DNA of 25,785 nucleotides from M55B112 sp040880545 (GCA_040880545.1 JBBDIE010000093.1:1-25785); one strand, 5' to 3'. Counted from the first letter of the stretch, positions 7,830 through 15,555 are shown. Numbers and translations are program-made. The notes: a model not told the origin generated them from the letters alone.

Positions 7830-9131
7830 ATGAAGCGGGTACTGATTTTTACTTATTACTGGCCCCCAAGCGGAGGAGCAGGTGTTCAGCGCTGGCTGAA
7901 ATTTGCGAAGTATCTCCCACACTATGGTTGGGAACCTGTGGTTATCGTACCGGATCCTGACAAAGCAACATATCCGGTGAGGGATGCATCCCTTAATCAT
8001 GAATTGCCCGGTAATATCGAGGTAATTCAAACCAAAAATTTCGATTTTTTTAGCCTTTATAAAAAGGCTTCAGGGGCAAAAAATGTCCCATACGCCGGGT
8101 TTGCAAGCGAGTCGGGTAAAATTTCCTTCCGACAAAAAATAAGCCGGTTTGTTCGTGGTAATTTTTTTCTGCCCGATCCCAGGAAAGGCTGGAACAGACA
8201 TGCCATAAGCGCAGCAATTGACCTGATTTCTTCAAAACAAATCGATTGTATTATTACAACCGGCCCGCCACATTCTACCCACCTGATTGGTTTGCAATTA
8301 AAAGAAAAATTCAACATTCCCTGGCTGGCCGATTTCAGGGACCCCTGGACCGATATTTATTACTACCGGGATTTTTACCCCACTAAATTGGCACACCAGA
8401 TCAATCTGGGTATGGAAAAAAAAGTCCTTCAAAGGGCTGATATGGTGATTACAGTCAGCCCCTCATGGAAAGAATTGTTCAAAAGTAAAACCAATACAAA
8501 TATTGGCATTCTGACCAATGGTTATGACCACGAAAATTTTAGCAATCAGACAAGTGCGGAAAGTAACGGATTGATAATTACCTATATAGGCTCGATGACG
8601 GATATCTATCCGATTGACACATTCCTTGAAGCATTTGAATCATTTATCAGGATCAGTCCGAATGCAAAATTCCGAATCGTCGGGACAATCTCAGAAGCAG
8701 TGAAGGCTAAAATTAGCCGTCTGCCGGATAAAAACCTTGAATTGGTCTCCTATGTGGACCACAAGGAGGTAATCTCTTATTTATATAAAACCGGGGTTCT
8801 TCTCTTATTAATACCGGAACATAATAGCAGCAAAGGTATTGTACCGGGTAAGCTATTCGAGTACTTAGCCGTCGGAAAACCTGTTCTGGTCATTGGACCC
8901 ACAGATGGAGATGGTGCTGAAATAGTCAGGAAAGGTGGTTCCGGTGAAACATTTACCGCTCAGGATGCAATGAAGATTACCAATACTCTCGAAAAATGGG
9001 AAAAAAAGAGACCCCGGATTAAGCCGAATGAAATATACAGCAGGAAAAATCTGACTGGTAAGCTGGCTGGTATTCTAAACAAGACGGCTGATATTCATAA
9101 TTCAGCATCTGAAAGCAACATCATACATTGA
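7830..9131 (+). CDS. Family 4 glycosyltransferase (GT-B fold)
   Basis: A 433-residue glycosyltransferase likely to act on the cytoplasmic face of the inner membrane in surface polysaccharide assembly. The N-terminal half opens with a Rossmann strand and glycine-rich acceptor loop (TYYWPPSGGAGVQRW, residues 8-22) and contains TGPPHST (144-150) and DFRDPW (168-173). The linker TNGYD (229-233) leads into the C-terminal donor-binding domain, with YIGSM, and the donor-site motif KGIVPGKLFEYLAVGKPVL (335-353, E344 as the conserved glutamate). Donor and acceptor cannot be read from this. It begins 15 nt after glyQS, and its stop overlaps the start of the GT2 gene (ATTGA), so the two are very probably translated together. 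Confidence 0.92.
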   Translation: MKRVLIFTYYWPPSGGAGVQRWLKFAKYLPHYGWEPVVIVPDPDKATYPVRDASLNHELPGNIEVIQTKNFDFFSLYKKASGAKNVPYAGFASESGKISFRQKISRFVRGNFFLPDPRKGWNRHAISAAIDLISSKQIDCIITTGPPHSTHLIGLQLKEKFNIPWLADFRDPWTDIYYYRDFYPTKLAHQINLGMEKKVLQRADMVITVSPSWKELFKSKTNTNIGILTNGYDHENFSNQTSAESNGLIITYIGSMTDIYPIDTFLEAFESFIRISPNAKFRIVGTISEAVKAKISRLPDKNLELVSYVDHKEVISYLYKTGVLLLLIPEHNSSKGIVPGKLFEYLAVGKPVLVIGPTDGDGAEIVRKGGSGETFTAQDAMKITNTLEKWEKKRPRIKPNEIYSRKNLTGKLAGILNKTADIHNSASESNIIH

Positions 9132-9892
9132 AGAACAGGAAAAATCTCCCGAAAGTAACTGTTGTAACTGTCTCCTATAACAGCAGGGATACGATTGAAC
9201 AGACCATTCAAAGTGTAATCGGGCAGGATTACAAACCCGTTGAATACATTATCATTGATGGCGGTTCCAGGGATGGTACGATTCAGATAATAGAGAAATA
9301 TTCCGGCCAGATCAGTACGTTCATTTCCGAACCCGACAAGGGCATTTATGATGGCATGAACAAGGGGATTGAAATGGCAAGTGGGGAGTGGATTATTTTC
9401 ATGAATTCAAATGACACTTTTCATAACAACGCTGTTATTTCCGGGTTTATTTCCAGGGCCGGTGATGCTGATATTGTCTATGGATACTGTACCAATGCTT
9501 CCAACGGAAAGGATATTAAGCCAAAACCGCTGCATAAGTTCTGGAAACGGATTCCGATGAATCATCAATCCACTTTTGTTAAAACAGGTCTGCATAAAAC
9601 GTATAAATTCGACCTCCGGTATAAGGTCAGCGCGGTGTATGATTTCTTCTACCATTGTTACACCAGAAACTGCAAGTTTACATACATCGATGAACCTGTT
9701 GCTGTTTATGATCTCAGTGGGGTCTCCTCACATTCCTACTGGTGGTTATGGGATTATTTCAGAATTGCGATGAAATACGCCGGAAACAAAAAGGTAAGAG
9801 TGATATTCAGACTATTCTATATGACAGCTGTTATGATCTATATCAATGTCTTCCTAAAGAAAAAGCGTAAAAGAAGAATTTACAGTTCATAA
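9128..9892 (+). CDS. Family 2 glycosyltransferase (GT-A fold)
   Basis: A 254-residue transferase with an inverting GT2 domain: VTVVTVSYNS at the N-terminus, DGGSRDG (44-50), SEPDKGIYDGMNKG (67-80), then WIIFMNSNDTF (88-98). The position normally holding the metal-binding DxD is NSND (93-96), a variant. The chain ends with a hydrophobic stretch (FYMTAVMIYINVF) and a very basic tail (KKKRKRR), suggesting attachment to the inner membrane. Start is a TTG at 9128 within ATTGA, overlapping the stop of the GT4 gene by four nucleotides; no upstream in-frame ATG is available, and the TTG start gives a typical GT2 N-terminus. Its last 13 nt overlap the end of the convergent FkbM gene. Sugar specificity is unknown. 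Confidence 0.92.
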   Translation: MKNRKNLPKVTVVTVSYNSRDTIEQTIQSVIGQDYKPVEYIIIDGGSRDGTIQIIEKYSGQISTFISEPDKGIYDGMNKGIEMASGEWIIFMNSNDTFHNNAVISGFISRAGDADIVYGYCTNASNGKDIKPKPLHKFWKRIPMNHQSTFVKTGLHKTYKFDLRYKVSAVYDFFYHCYTRNCKFTYIDEPVAVYDLSGVSSHSYWWLWDYFRIAMKYAGNKKVRVIFRLFYMTAVMIYINVFLKKKRKRRIYSS

Positions 9893-10662
9893 ATCCGGGC
9901 AAGCACTCTACGCTTCTCATCCATGTTTGGATGACTTTTATCCTTTAAAAAAACACAGTCGTTTTGAGAGTTAAATGTTCCATGTGCCTTGAAAGTTTTT
10001 ACCAGTTTAAAATCAAACTCTGAAAGCAGGGCTTCAACTTCAGATCTTAATTTTATACCCTTATACAATGGAATTGAAAATAATTCGAGTTGAAGCCCCT
10101 GGCAATCTTCACGAAGAAATTTTTCAGCACCACGAAGTATTTCATATTCTGCTCCCTGTGCATCTATCTTTAAAAAGTCGAACTTGTATGTTACGGACAA
10201 ATTCTCCAGGACATTATCAAGTGTTTCGCATTCGATTACTGTTTCCCTGATTAATTCAGCTCTTTCATACCAGGTCTTCGCCAGCATTTGAGGCCCCTTT
10301 TCCATTAGTTCGGAATAATGCTCATTTACATATTCAATATTTGCCTGAAAAAGTGAAGATCCTGATGATTTGAAACCCTTATAAATATAGAATGGCCTGG
10401 GTCCCTTTTCACACCACAAGGCAGCAGAAGATTTAAGGATATTTTCTTTGATTTCAGTTTTTTCCAATGGCTCGAACGAAAGAATGTTGCGAACAAAATT
10501 CAGATTAGAGGCCCAGGGTTCAGGCAGCTTTCCCAAGGACCCCACATCGATAAGATTGATAACTCCCGACCCTCGATGGTTGATTATACTCTTTCCGCTT
10601 AACCTGTTCCTGACTGCCCTGGAGCGCTTTCTGAAAAACCTGGCCGGACTTAGTTTTGCCAT
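9880..10662 (-). CDS. FkbM family SAM-dependent methyltransferase
   Basis: A 260-residue putative O-methyltransferase, the last gene of the minus-strand polysaccharide operon. It has the class I methyltransferase order: a basic N-terminal helix (about 1-25), INLIDVGSLG (35-44, SAM-binding glycine loop), LSFEPL (61-66, acidic end of strand 2), and the family hallmark LKIDAQGAEYEILRGA (164-179), followed by QLELF. FkbM proteins methylate sugar or polyketide hydroxyl groups; in glycan loci they usually cap or decorate a sugar, so this is the expected role here by context. It lies 41 nt downstream of the SDR gene and converges with the GT2 gene with a 13-nt overlap. The target hydroxyl is not known. 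Confidence 0.9.
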   Translation of the reverse strand: MAKLSPARFFRKRSRAVRNRLSGKSIINHRGSGVINLIDVGSLGKLPEPWASNLNFVRNILSFEPLEKTEIKENILKSSAALWCEKGPRPFYIYKGFKSSGSSLFQANIEYVNEHYSELMEKGPQMLAKTWYERAELIRETVIECETLDNVLENLSVTYKFDFLKIDAQGAEYEILRGAEKFLREDCQGLQLELFSIPLYKGIKLRSEVEALLSEFDFKLVKTFKAHGTFNSQNDCVFLKDKSHPNMDEKRRVLARIYEL

Positions 10663-10703
10663 ATTCTGAATTGGATTTATTTCAATGATTCAATAACGCT
10701 GTC

Positions 10704-11417
10704 CTACACTCCAGGGTCATGAAGTAATTTTGAAATACCTCCATCATATTCAATATAAGCACCTGTAAGAAATACATCCTTTTCACAAAGAGAGAAAACA
10801 AATTTAGACAGCTCCATGGGATTTCCAATTCTACTGGATGGATGGTAGCGCTCCAATTGCTCATACTCCTCCTTTGAAAGTCCTGCTTTCAGCATTGGCG
10901 TATCAATGGCCGCGGGAGCAATGCAATTTACCATAATATCAGGTGCCAGTTCAAGTGACAGATTCTGGGTCATTGTTTTCAAGGCTCCTTTGGTGGTGGC
11001 ATAGATTAAAAAGTCTTTTTTGCTCTGTGCGGCATGAATACTCCCGATATTTATTACTGATCCACCCATCAGCATTTTTCTTAGTTTCTGGACCAGCATA
11101 AACCCGGCAATAACATTCACATTGAAACTTTCAATCCAATCATCATAAACGAAATCAACAAAATTCTTTTTAATCTGTACTGCAGCATTGTTAACCAGTG
11201 CATCGACCTTGTTGATCCCCTCTTTTTCAAGGATTGCAAAGATATCTGATATACCTTGTTCAACATTATTCAAATCCGTTGTAATTTTTATGTCGGCCTT
11301 GGAGTAAGAATCCCGTTTGTCAATACCAATCACAAACCAACCTTTGTCCTTAAAAAAGTCTACCATGATACTGCCAATACCACCCAGACAACCTGTTATA
11401 ATAATAACTTCTTTCAT
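10704..11417 (-). CDS. Short-chain dehydrogenase/reductase (SDR), classical type
   Basis: A 237-residue NAD(P)-dependent oxidoreductase. The cofactor motif is TGCLGGIG (8-15), the structural motif NNAA is at 76-79, and the catalytic residues are S126 (in NIGSIHAA), Y139 and K143 (in YATTKGAL). The C-terminus (GGISKLLHDPGV) replaces the usual ending. The acidic residue after the second strand (GIDKRDS, D33) suggests a preference for NAD(H) over NADP(H). The gene lies 12 nt downstream of the hydroxyacid dehydrogenase, so the two are likely coupled and may act on the same precursor. A related SDR/cytidylyltransferase pairing, PtmA and PtmB, is known from Campylobacter legionaminic acid loci; homology at that level is not established here. 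Substrate unknown. Confidence 0.92.
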   Translation of the reverse strand: MKEVIIITGCLGGIGSIMVDFFKDKGWFVIGIDKRDSYSKADIKITTDLNNVEQGISDIFAILEKEGINKVDALVNNAAVQIKKNFVDFVYDDWIESFNVNVIAGFMLVQKLRKMLMGGSVINIGSIHAAQSKKDFLIYATTKGALKTMTQNLSLELAPDIMVNCIAPAAIDTPMLKAGLSKEEYEQLERYHPSSRIGNPMELSKFVFSLCEKDVFLTGAYIEYDGGISKLLHDPGV

Positions 11418-11429
11418 TTGTTATAGATT

Positions 11430-12362
11430 TTATTTAAAATATTCTTTAAGCATACGTATCGAATTTAAGTGCACCCTGGTCCATGATGCAGGACTGGAAT
11501 TTGTGTTGTGACTCAGTAAAATACATCTGTCTGAATTTCTCAGCCAACTATCAGCAGGCAGAGGTTCTATCTCAAAAACATCCAACCCCACATATCCTAT
11601 TTTTCCATTTTTAAGGTTTAAAATTAATTCTTCTTCATTAATAATAGGGCCTCTTGCCGTATTAATTATAATGACCCCATCCTTCATGGCCGCAATATTG
11701 GTTTCAGAGATCAAATGATAACTGCTACTGTTCAGGTCACAGTGAAGCGCTATAATATCGGCCACAGACAATAGTTCTCCCAGCGATCTCCTTTTTGACG
11801 CATGTCCCGGATGAATATTGAGTTCTGAATTATCCTTCAAATCATGCCAGATTATATTTTCGGTAAATACCGACAAAGCATTTGCCACGGATGAGCCAAT
11901 TCTTCCATAGCCAATGATCCCGACCGTTAACTCATGTAATGTTGAAGCTTTAATTTTTTCCCATCCTCCCTGATGCATCAACCTGTTATTCTCATCTATT
12001 TTCCTGAGGATGGTCAACATAAGCCCGATAGTACTCTCCGTAACAGGCTGGATAAATGCATCCGGGGTATTCCTCACCTCGATCCCCTTCTTCGCTGCAT
12101 ATTCCTTATCGATTGAATCAATGCCCGTCCCCCATTTTACAATGACCCTGAGCTTCGTTGCCTGGTCAATTACACGCTCTGTAATTCTGTCATCTCCACA
12201 AATTATGCCTTCGATTCCTGAAGAGACAATGTTTAACATTTCCTCCTCCTCAAATCTTTCAACAACTTTGGGAACAAGTACGTCAAAGTCGTCAAAATGG
12301 GATTTATATTTCTCCCATTCCAGTTGCAGATATGGAGCAGTTACAGCAATTTTTGGCTTCAT
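11430..12362 (-). CDS. D-isomer-specific 2-hydroxyacid dehydrogenase
   Basis: A 310-residue NAD-dependent enzyme of the PGDH/D-lactate dehydrogenase family, interconverting a 2-hydroxyacid and its 2-keto acid. The N-terminal substrate-binding domain contains VKWGTGIDSID (76-85). The Rossmann motif is GYGRIG (151-156), with D174 at the end of the second strand, consistent with NAD. The catalytic triad is complete: R237 (in NTARGP), E266 (in FEIEPLP) and H285 (in LLSHNTNSS). There is no C-terminal ACT regulatory domain, and the protein is shorter than biosynthetic SerA, so serine synthesis is less likely. It sits in a polysaccharide operon, 69 nt downstream of the DUF115 gene and 12 nt upstream of the SDR gene. 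I infer it handles a sugar acid or small 2-keto acid building block. Confidence 0.92.
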   Translation of the reverse strand: MKPKIAVTAPYLQLEWEKYKSHFDDFDVLVPKVVERFEEEEMLNIVSSGIEGIICGDDRITERVIDQATKLRVIVKWGTGIDSIDKEYAAKKGIEVRNTPDAFIQPVTESTIGLMLTILRKIDENNRLMHQGGWEKIKASTLHELTVGIIGYGRIGSSVANALSVFTENIIWHDLKDNSELNIHPGHASKRRSLGELLSVADIIALHCDLNSSSYHLISETNIAAMKDGVIIINTARGPIINEEELILNLKNGKIGYVGLDVFEIEPLPADSWLRNSDRCILLSHNTNSSPASWTRVHLNSIRMLKEYFK

Positions 12363-12431
12363 CGGATTTATATTATATACGTTAGATTTAAAAGTTCAGC
12401 CTGTCTCACCATGGAGCAACTTACAGCCTGA

Positions 12432-13208
12432 TCAAAGTTTTTTCTTCTTAGTGGTTTTCAACACCTCTTCAAATGTTACTTTTGGAAATATTGTAAGCTT
12501 ACCTTGTACCGTCGCATCAAAAATATTGCGGCCATTTTTATCAAAAGCCTCTTTAGCCATCAGGTATGACACCTCTGACCCAGGGAGATCGGGAAGCTGC
12601 CATTGATGCCCCTTAAAGTATCCGGGATCAAAATGATTCTGATCATCCTTCTTCATAACCTGAACTTCATGAGGATTTCCCTTGTCCTTAAAATTATGAT
12701 CGACACCGATTAAATATACGTTTTTGAACCCCATGAAAAAAGCAATTTGCATCGCCACAAAAGTTACCGTGTTACCCGGTGAAATACCTTCCGTAATATC
12801 AGTGAAGAATTTATGTTTACTTCTTGCATCACCCAGTAAATAGACTTTATCCATGTTTTTTAAACGGCGATCCCGGTACTTATATGAGAGAAATGACTGA
12901 CAGCTCATCGCTTTGAATTGTGGCGCACTCTGTTCAATTACAAATCGATTGATACAGGCATGGTAGTCAATATTCAGTCCGGTTCTGTCAAAAAGCAGGT
13001 AAATTTTATTCAGTCCGAATGTATAATAATCATTCAGCAAACCCAGATCCATCTGATTCAATGAAGGGCCATTACCAATAATAAAACAATCTTCATCCTT
13101 ATGAATATCACGAAATTTTTCCAGCCTTTCTGCCTCTCTTCTTTTCCAGATATAATGATTGATCCGGCGAGGAAAAAAACCCAGTATATTATGCAAGTGT
13201 TGATTCAT
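12432..13208 (-). CDS. DUF115 / MptE-like protein, candidate nonulosonate or sialyl-type transferase
   Basis: A 258-residue soluble protein with the motif IIGNGPS (about 43-49) that opens DUF115 (PF01973) proteins, a middle strand ending in ISPGNTV (about 142-148), YLIGVDHNF (about 165-173), and a C-terminal HFDPGYFKGH (about 192-201). DUF115 occurs in archaeal pterin pyrophosphokinase MptE and in the Maf flagellin glycosyltransferases. The GNGPS, glycine-asparagine and GVDxx pattern also resembles GT42 sialyltransferases. In an operon with a CMP-sugar cytidylyltransferase and no other glycosyltransferase, I infer a role as CMP-sugar-dependent transferase; a pterin role is unlikely here. The ATG at 13208 is preferred over a TTG one codon earlier. 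It follows the flippase gene with a gap of about 9 nt. Confidence 0.75.
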   Translation of the reverse strand: MNQHLHNILGFFPRRINHYIWKRREAERLEKFRDIHKDEDCFIIGNGPSLNQMDLGLLNDYYTFGLNKIYLLFDRTGLNIDYHACINRFVIEQSAPQFKAMSCQSFLSYKYRDRRLKNMDKVYLLGDARSKHKFFTDITEGISPGNTVTFVAMQIAFFMGFKNVYLIGVDHNFKDKGNPHEVQVMKKDDQNHFDPGYFKGHQWQLPDLPGSEVSYLMAKEAFDKNGRNIFDATVQGKLTIFPKVTFEEVLKTTKKKKL

Positions 13209-13217
13209 CAATAATAT

Positions 13218-14666
13218 CTATTTGTAAACAATGATAGTAAAAACTAAATAAAGGATAAGAATAAGTAATGGATACATGGTGGTTTTCGACTCAAATTTCA
13301 GAAAACTAAGCTTAAAGTATCTATAGGTATGTTTTGCAGCGTACCAGTCAAGGAATGTGAGAGAACTTGTTAACAATGCAAGGGGAAAAGAGATGATATC
13401 CAGTTCAAAAACAAACAGGAATAATAAACTTGCACCAATAAAAATCACTCCTGAAACACCGCTGGAGATATGCCAGATAATCTTATTTGTGATACTATAA
13501 AACTGGATATGCAAGCCTCCGTAGCGTTCAAAAAAGTATGCCATGACCATAACCAGCCACAAAACCGGATTTACCATTCTGACATTACTACCAATCATAT
13601 CCAGGGCAAAATTGCCAAATAGTCCTGCAACAATGGAAACAACAATAAATGTCATTAATGTGAATCGCATTCCATTTTTCACACGGGCAATCAGCCCGCC
13701 CAGGTTCCCTTCAAAGAATAACCTGTTATAAAGCGGAATTTTACTGTAAAACGGTGCATTGCTGAAATTTTTAATCATATCCAGAATCTTCAGGGAGAAC
13801 AGATATGCTGCCACCGCCGGTGTATTACCCATTTGGGCAACAATAATTCCGCTTGCCTGCACAACCCCGTAAGACATCAACATACCAACCCAGCTTTTCA
13901 TGGCAACCGGTATGACCACTTTGAATAACTCCTTATCAATCCCCCTGTATTTGAATCTTTTGAACCTTCCTTCAAAGATTGTCCCACATAAATACCGGTT
14001 GAAAATAACCATAATTATCGACCATATCTGCTGACTGATAACCAGGTAAAGCAGTGATTTGGTAGTGACAATAACCACGAAATTTGTAAGCAGAGAGAAT
14101 AAGGATATTATAGCTTCCCAGCGCCTGAGCATCGCAACATTATTGGTCCCCTGCAGAAAAATAGAAAAGCGGTTTCCGTTAAACCGAATCGTTGTGGCAA
14201 CCAAAACCACGATTGAGGCGATCCAGGCCGATTGCTGGTTCTCCAGGTAACTGATGGGCTTCTTTAAGGATAAATATCCAATGACCAGCAAAAACAACAG
14301 AAAAAACATGCTAGTCATGAACAAAATTCTCCGGGTGGTTGAATAGGTTTTGTCAATTAACTCCCAGTTCTCCTGGTTTACCCTTTTCTTATTGTTGGTT
14401 GATCCAAAGCTGGAGATCTTTTTGGCGCCTCCCATTGCATAGGATATAACCCTTACAAAGGTTACGCCAAAGCCCATATCACCAATATTCTGTAACCCGA
14501 CAAATATGATAAACAGCAACCAGACTGTTATCTCTTCTGCAGACAGTACCGTTGCAATTACAGGTAATAACAGAATTGCATAAAGACTTTTGCTCAGAAA
14601 ACTACCCCATGTAGTAAAAGTTGGAGACTCCCAGATATGGTTTATTAAACGTGCAATTCTATTCAT
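13218..14666 (-). CDS. Polysaccharide flippase (Wzx-like, MOP/MATE superfamily)
   Basis: A 482-residue integral membrane protein with about 12 to 14 hydrophobic segments spread over its whole length and short charged loops, as expected for Wzx/RfbX-type lipid-linked oligosaccharide flippases. These move undecaprenyl-linked units from the cytosolic to the periplasmic face of the inner membrane. Family assignment rests on length, topology and position inside a polysaccharide operon; there is no short diagnostic motif. A charged cytosolic loop (about residues 85-112) follows the second hydrophobic pair. ATG at 14666 is preferred over a TTG three codons upstream. It lies 31 nt downstream of the cytidylyltransferase gene. 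No Wzy polymerase was recognised, so the glycan may be short or the polymerase may be elsewhere. Confidence 0.85.
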   Translation of the reverse strand: MNRIARLINHIWESPTFTTWGSFLSKSLYAILLLPVIATVLSAEEITVWLLFIIFVGLQNIGDMGFGVTFVRVISYAMGGAKKISSFGSTNNKKRVNQENWELIDKTYSTTRRILFMTSMFFLLFLLVIGYLSLKKPISYLENQQSAWIASIVVLVATTIRFNGNRFSIFLQGTNNVAMLRRWEAIISLFSLLTNFVVIVTTKSLLYLVISQQIWSIIMVIFNRYLCGTIFEGRFKRFKYRGIDKELFKVVIPVAMKSWVGMLMSYGVVQASGIIVAQMGNTPAVAAYLFSLKILDMIKNFSNAPFYSKIPLYNRLFFEGNLGGLIARVKNGMRFTLMTFIVVSIVAGLFGNFALDMIGSNVRMVNPVLWLVMVMAYFFERYGGLHIQFYSITNKIIWHISSGVSGVIFIGASLLFLFVFELDIISFPLALLTSSLTFLDWYAAKHTYRYFKLSFLKFESKTTMYPLLILILYLVFTIIVYK

Positions 14667-14697
14667 ATAATTCAATCAAGTAAGCATTGAAACCGTA

Positions 14698-15363
14698 TTA
14701 AGAAGTGATCTGTTTCAATTGCAACGCCAGGTTGAAATCAGAGAGATCATCAATATCTATTGATTCCAGGGGTGGTGTTTCAAACATATAAGGCTTAAGG
14801 CCAATTCTCTGATTATCTGCATTATAAAATGAGATTTTACTGAATATATAAAAGTTGGAATTTTCCTCGTACAATAAAGGAAGGTCCTGGGTTCGGATCA
14901 ACTCACGGGGGTTATGATTTACCGGTTCACCTGATGCCCAATACAAGCGGGTTTGTACACGGGTCACTGCAAAACTGGAGTCGTATGAATCCAGGTTGTT
15001 GAAATAATGCTCAATCGCTGTTTCAATGGTCGCTTGCTTCAACAGAGGATTGGTACTGTGCGTCTGGAAAAAATGTTTCCCATTGCTTTTGGAAATATCA
15101 TAATCAATGATCCGGTTCATGGAAACTTCATCACCCTGCAGAGACACCGGCCTCTTTATGATATTTACTTCAGGAAAATTGGAACGGACATCCTCAGCAA
15201 TACGTTCAGAATCTGTATTGATGAATATTTTTTTTGTATATTTTACCTTAATAATTTCATTCAGCACAGAATGATATAAAGGTTTTCCCGCAAATAGTTT
15301 CATGTTTTTATCAGGAACCCGTTCGGAATTACCCTTCATAGGCAAAAGAAAATATATCTCCAT
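14698..15363 (-). CDS. Acylneuraminate-type cytidylyltransferase (CMP-sugar synthetase)
   Basis: A 221-residue nucleotidyltransferase expected to couple CTP to a 2-keto sugar acid, giving a CMP-activated sugar. The N-terminal nucleotide-binding motif is LLPMKGNSERVPDKN (6-20), a variant of the IPARxxSxxxPxKN consensus with lysine where arginine is usual. Further landmarks are FINTDSE (47-53), QTHSTNPLL (100-108) in the place of QPTSPLR, and IDIDDLSDF (202-210), whose aspartates would bind magnesium. It is first in a six-gene operon. No sialic acid synthase (NeuB) or epimerase (NeuC) lies in the window, so the substrate may not be sialic acid; Kdo-, legionaminate- or pseudaminate-like acids are alternatives. 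I give no gene symbol for this reason. Confidence 0.88.
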   Translation of the reverse strand: MEIYFLLPMKGNSERVPDKNMKLFAGKPLYHSVLNEIIKVKYTKKIFINTDSERIAEDVRSNFPEVNIIKRPVSLQGDEVSMNRIIDYDISKSNGKHFFQTHSTNPLLKQATIETAIEHYFNNLDSYDSSFAVTRVQTRLYWASGEPVNHNPRELIRTQDLPLLYEENSNFYIFSKISFYNADNQRIGLKPYMFETPPLESIDIDDLSDFNLALQLKQITS

Positions 15364-15380
15364 GGTCAGGTATTTAGCGG

Positions 15381-15388
15381 CAAAGATA
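15381..15388 (-). promoter_or_regulatory. Putative -7 promoter box of the polysaccharide operon
   Basis: Minus-strand TATCTTTG, a full match to TAnnTTTG, 17 nt upstream of the cytidylyltransferase ATG. Nineteen nucleotides further upstream lies a T-rich GTTT/TTTT element in place of a TTG. It would drive the six-gene operon leftward to 9880 with a leader of about 11 nt. Confidence 0.45.
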
Positions 15389-15523
15389 TACTCTTTAATC
15401 CAGTAAAAAACAGTAATTTTCTCAAAATTTAAATTCTTGAAGCCAGATCCGTAGTTACAAGTGCATGCCCCTGATACTTCAAACTATTCCTCAAAATGTG
15501 CCTTAAAAACAGTTTTAATAATT

Positions 15524-15531
15524 TATTTTTG
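15524..15531 (+). promoter_or_regulatory. Putative -7 promoter box for the YfhO gene
   Basis: TATTTTTG matches TAnnTTTG, 24 nt upstream of the ATG at 15556. The -33 region lacks a clear TTG (best candidate is a TGTG near 15497). This promoter and that of the polysaccharide operon face away from each other in a 192-nt gap. Confidence 0.4.
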
Positions 15532-15555
15532 TACACTAAATTATAAAGTTGAATT

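Noticed and set aside
11430..12362. Calling the hydroxyacid dehydrogenase SerA (serine biosynthesis)
   Set aside because: It has no ACT domain, is not next to serC or serB, and sits in a polysaccharide operon; the family is sure but the SerA role is not.
12010..12606. 198-codon open frame on the plus strand
   Set aside because: It spans the antisense of the hydroxyacid dehydrogenase and the DUF115 gene, both well supported; no protein features of its own.
14698..15363. Naming this gene neuA and calling the locus sialic acid biosynthesis
   Set aside because: No NeuB or NeuC is in the window and the nucleotide motif is atypical, so the sugar cannot be named.
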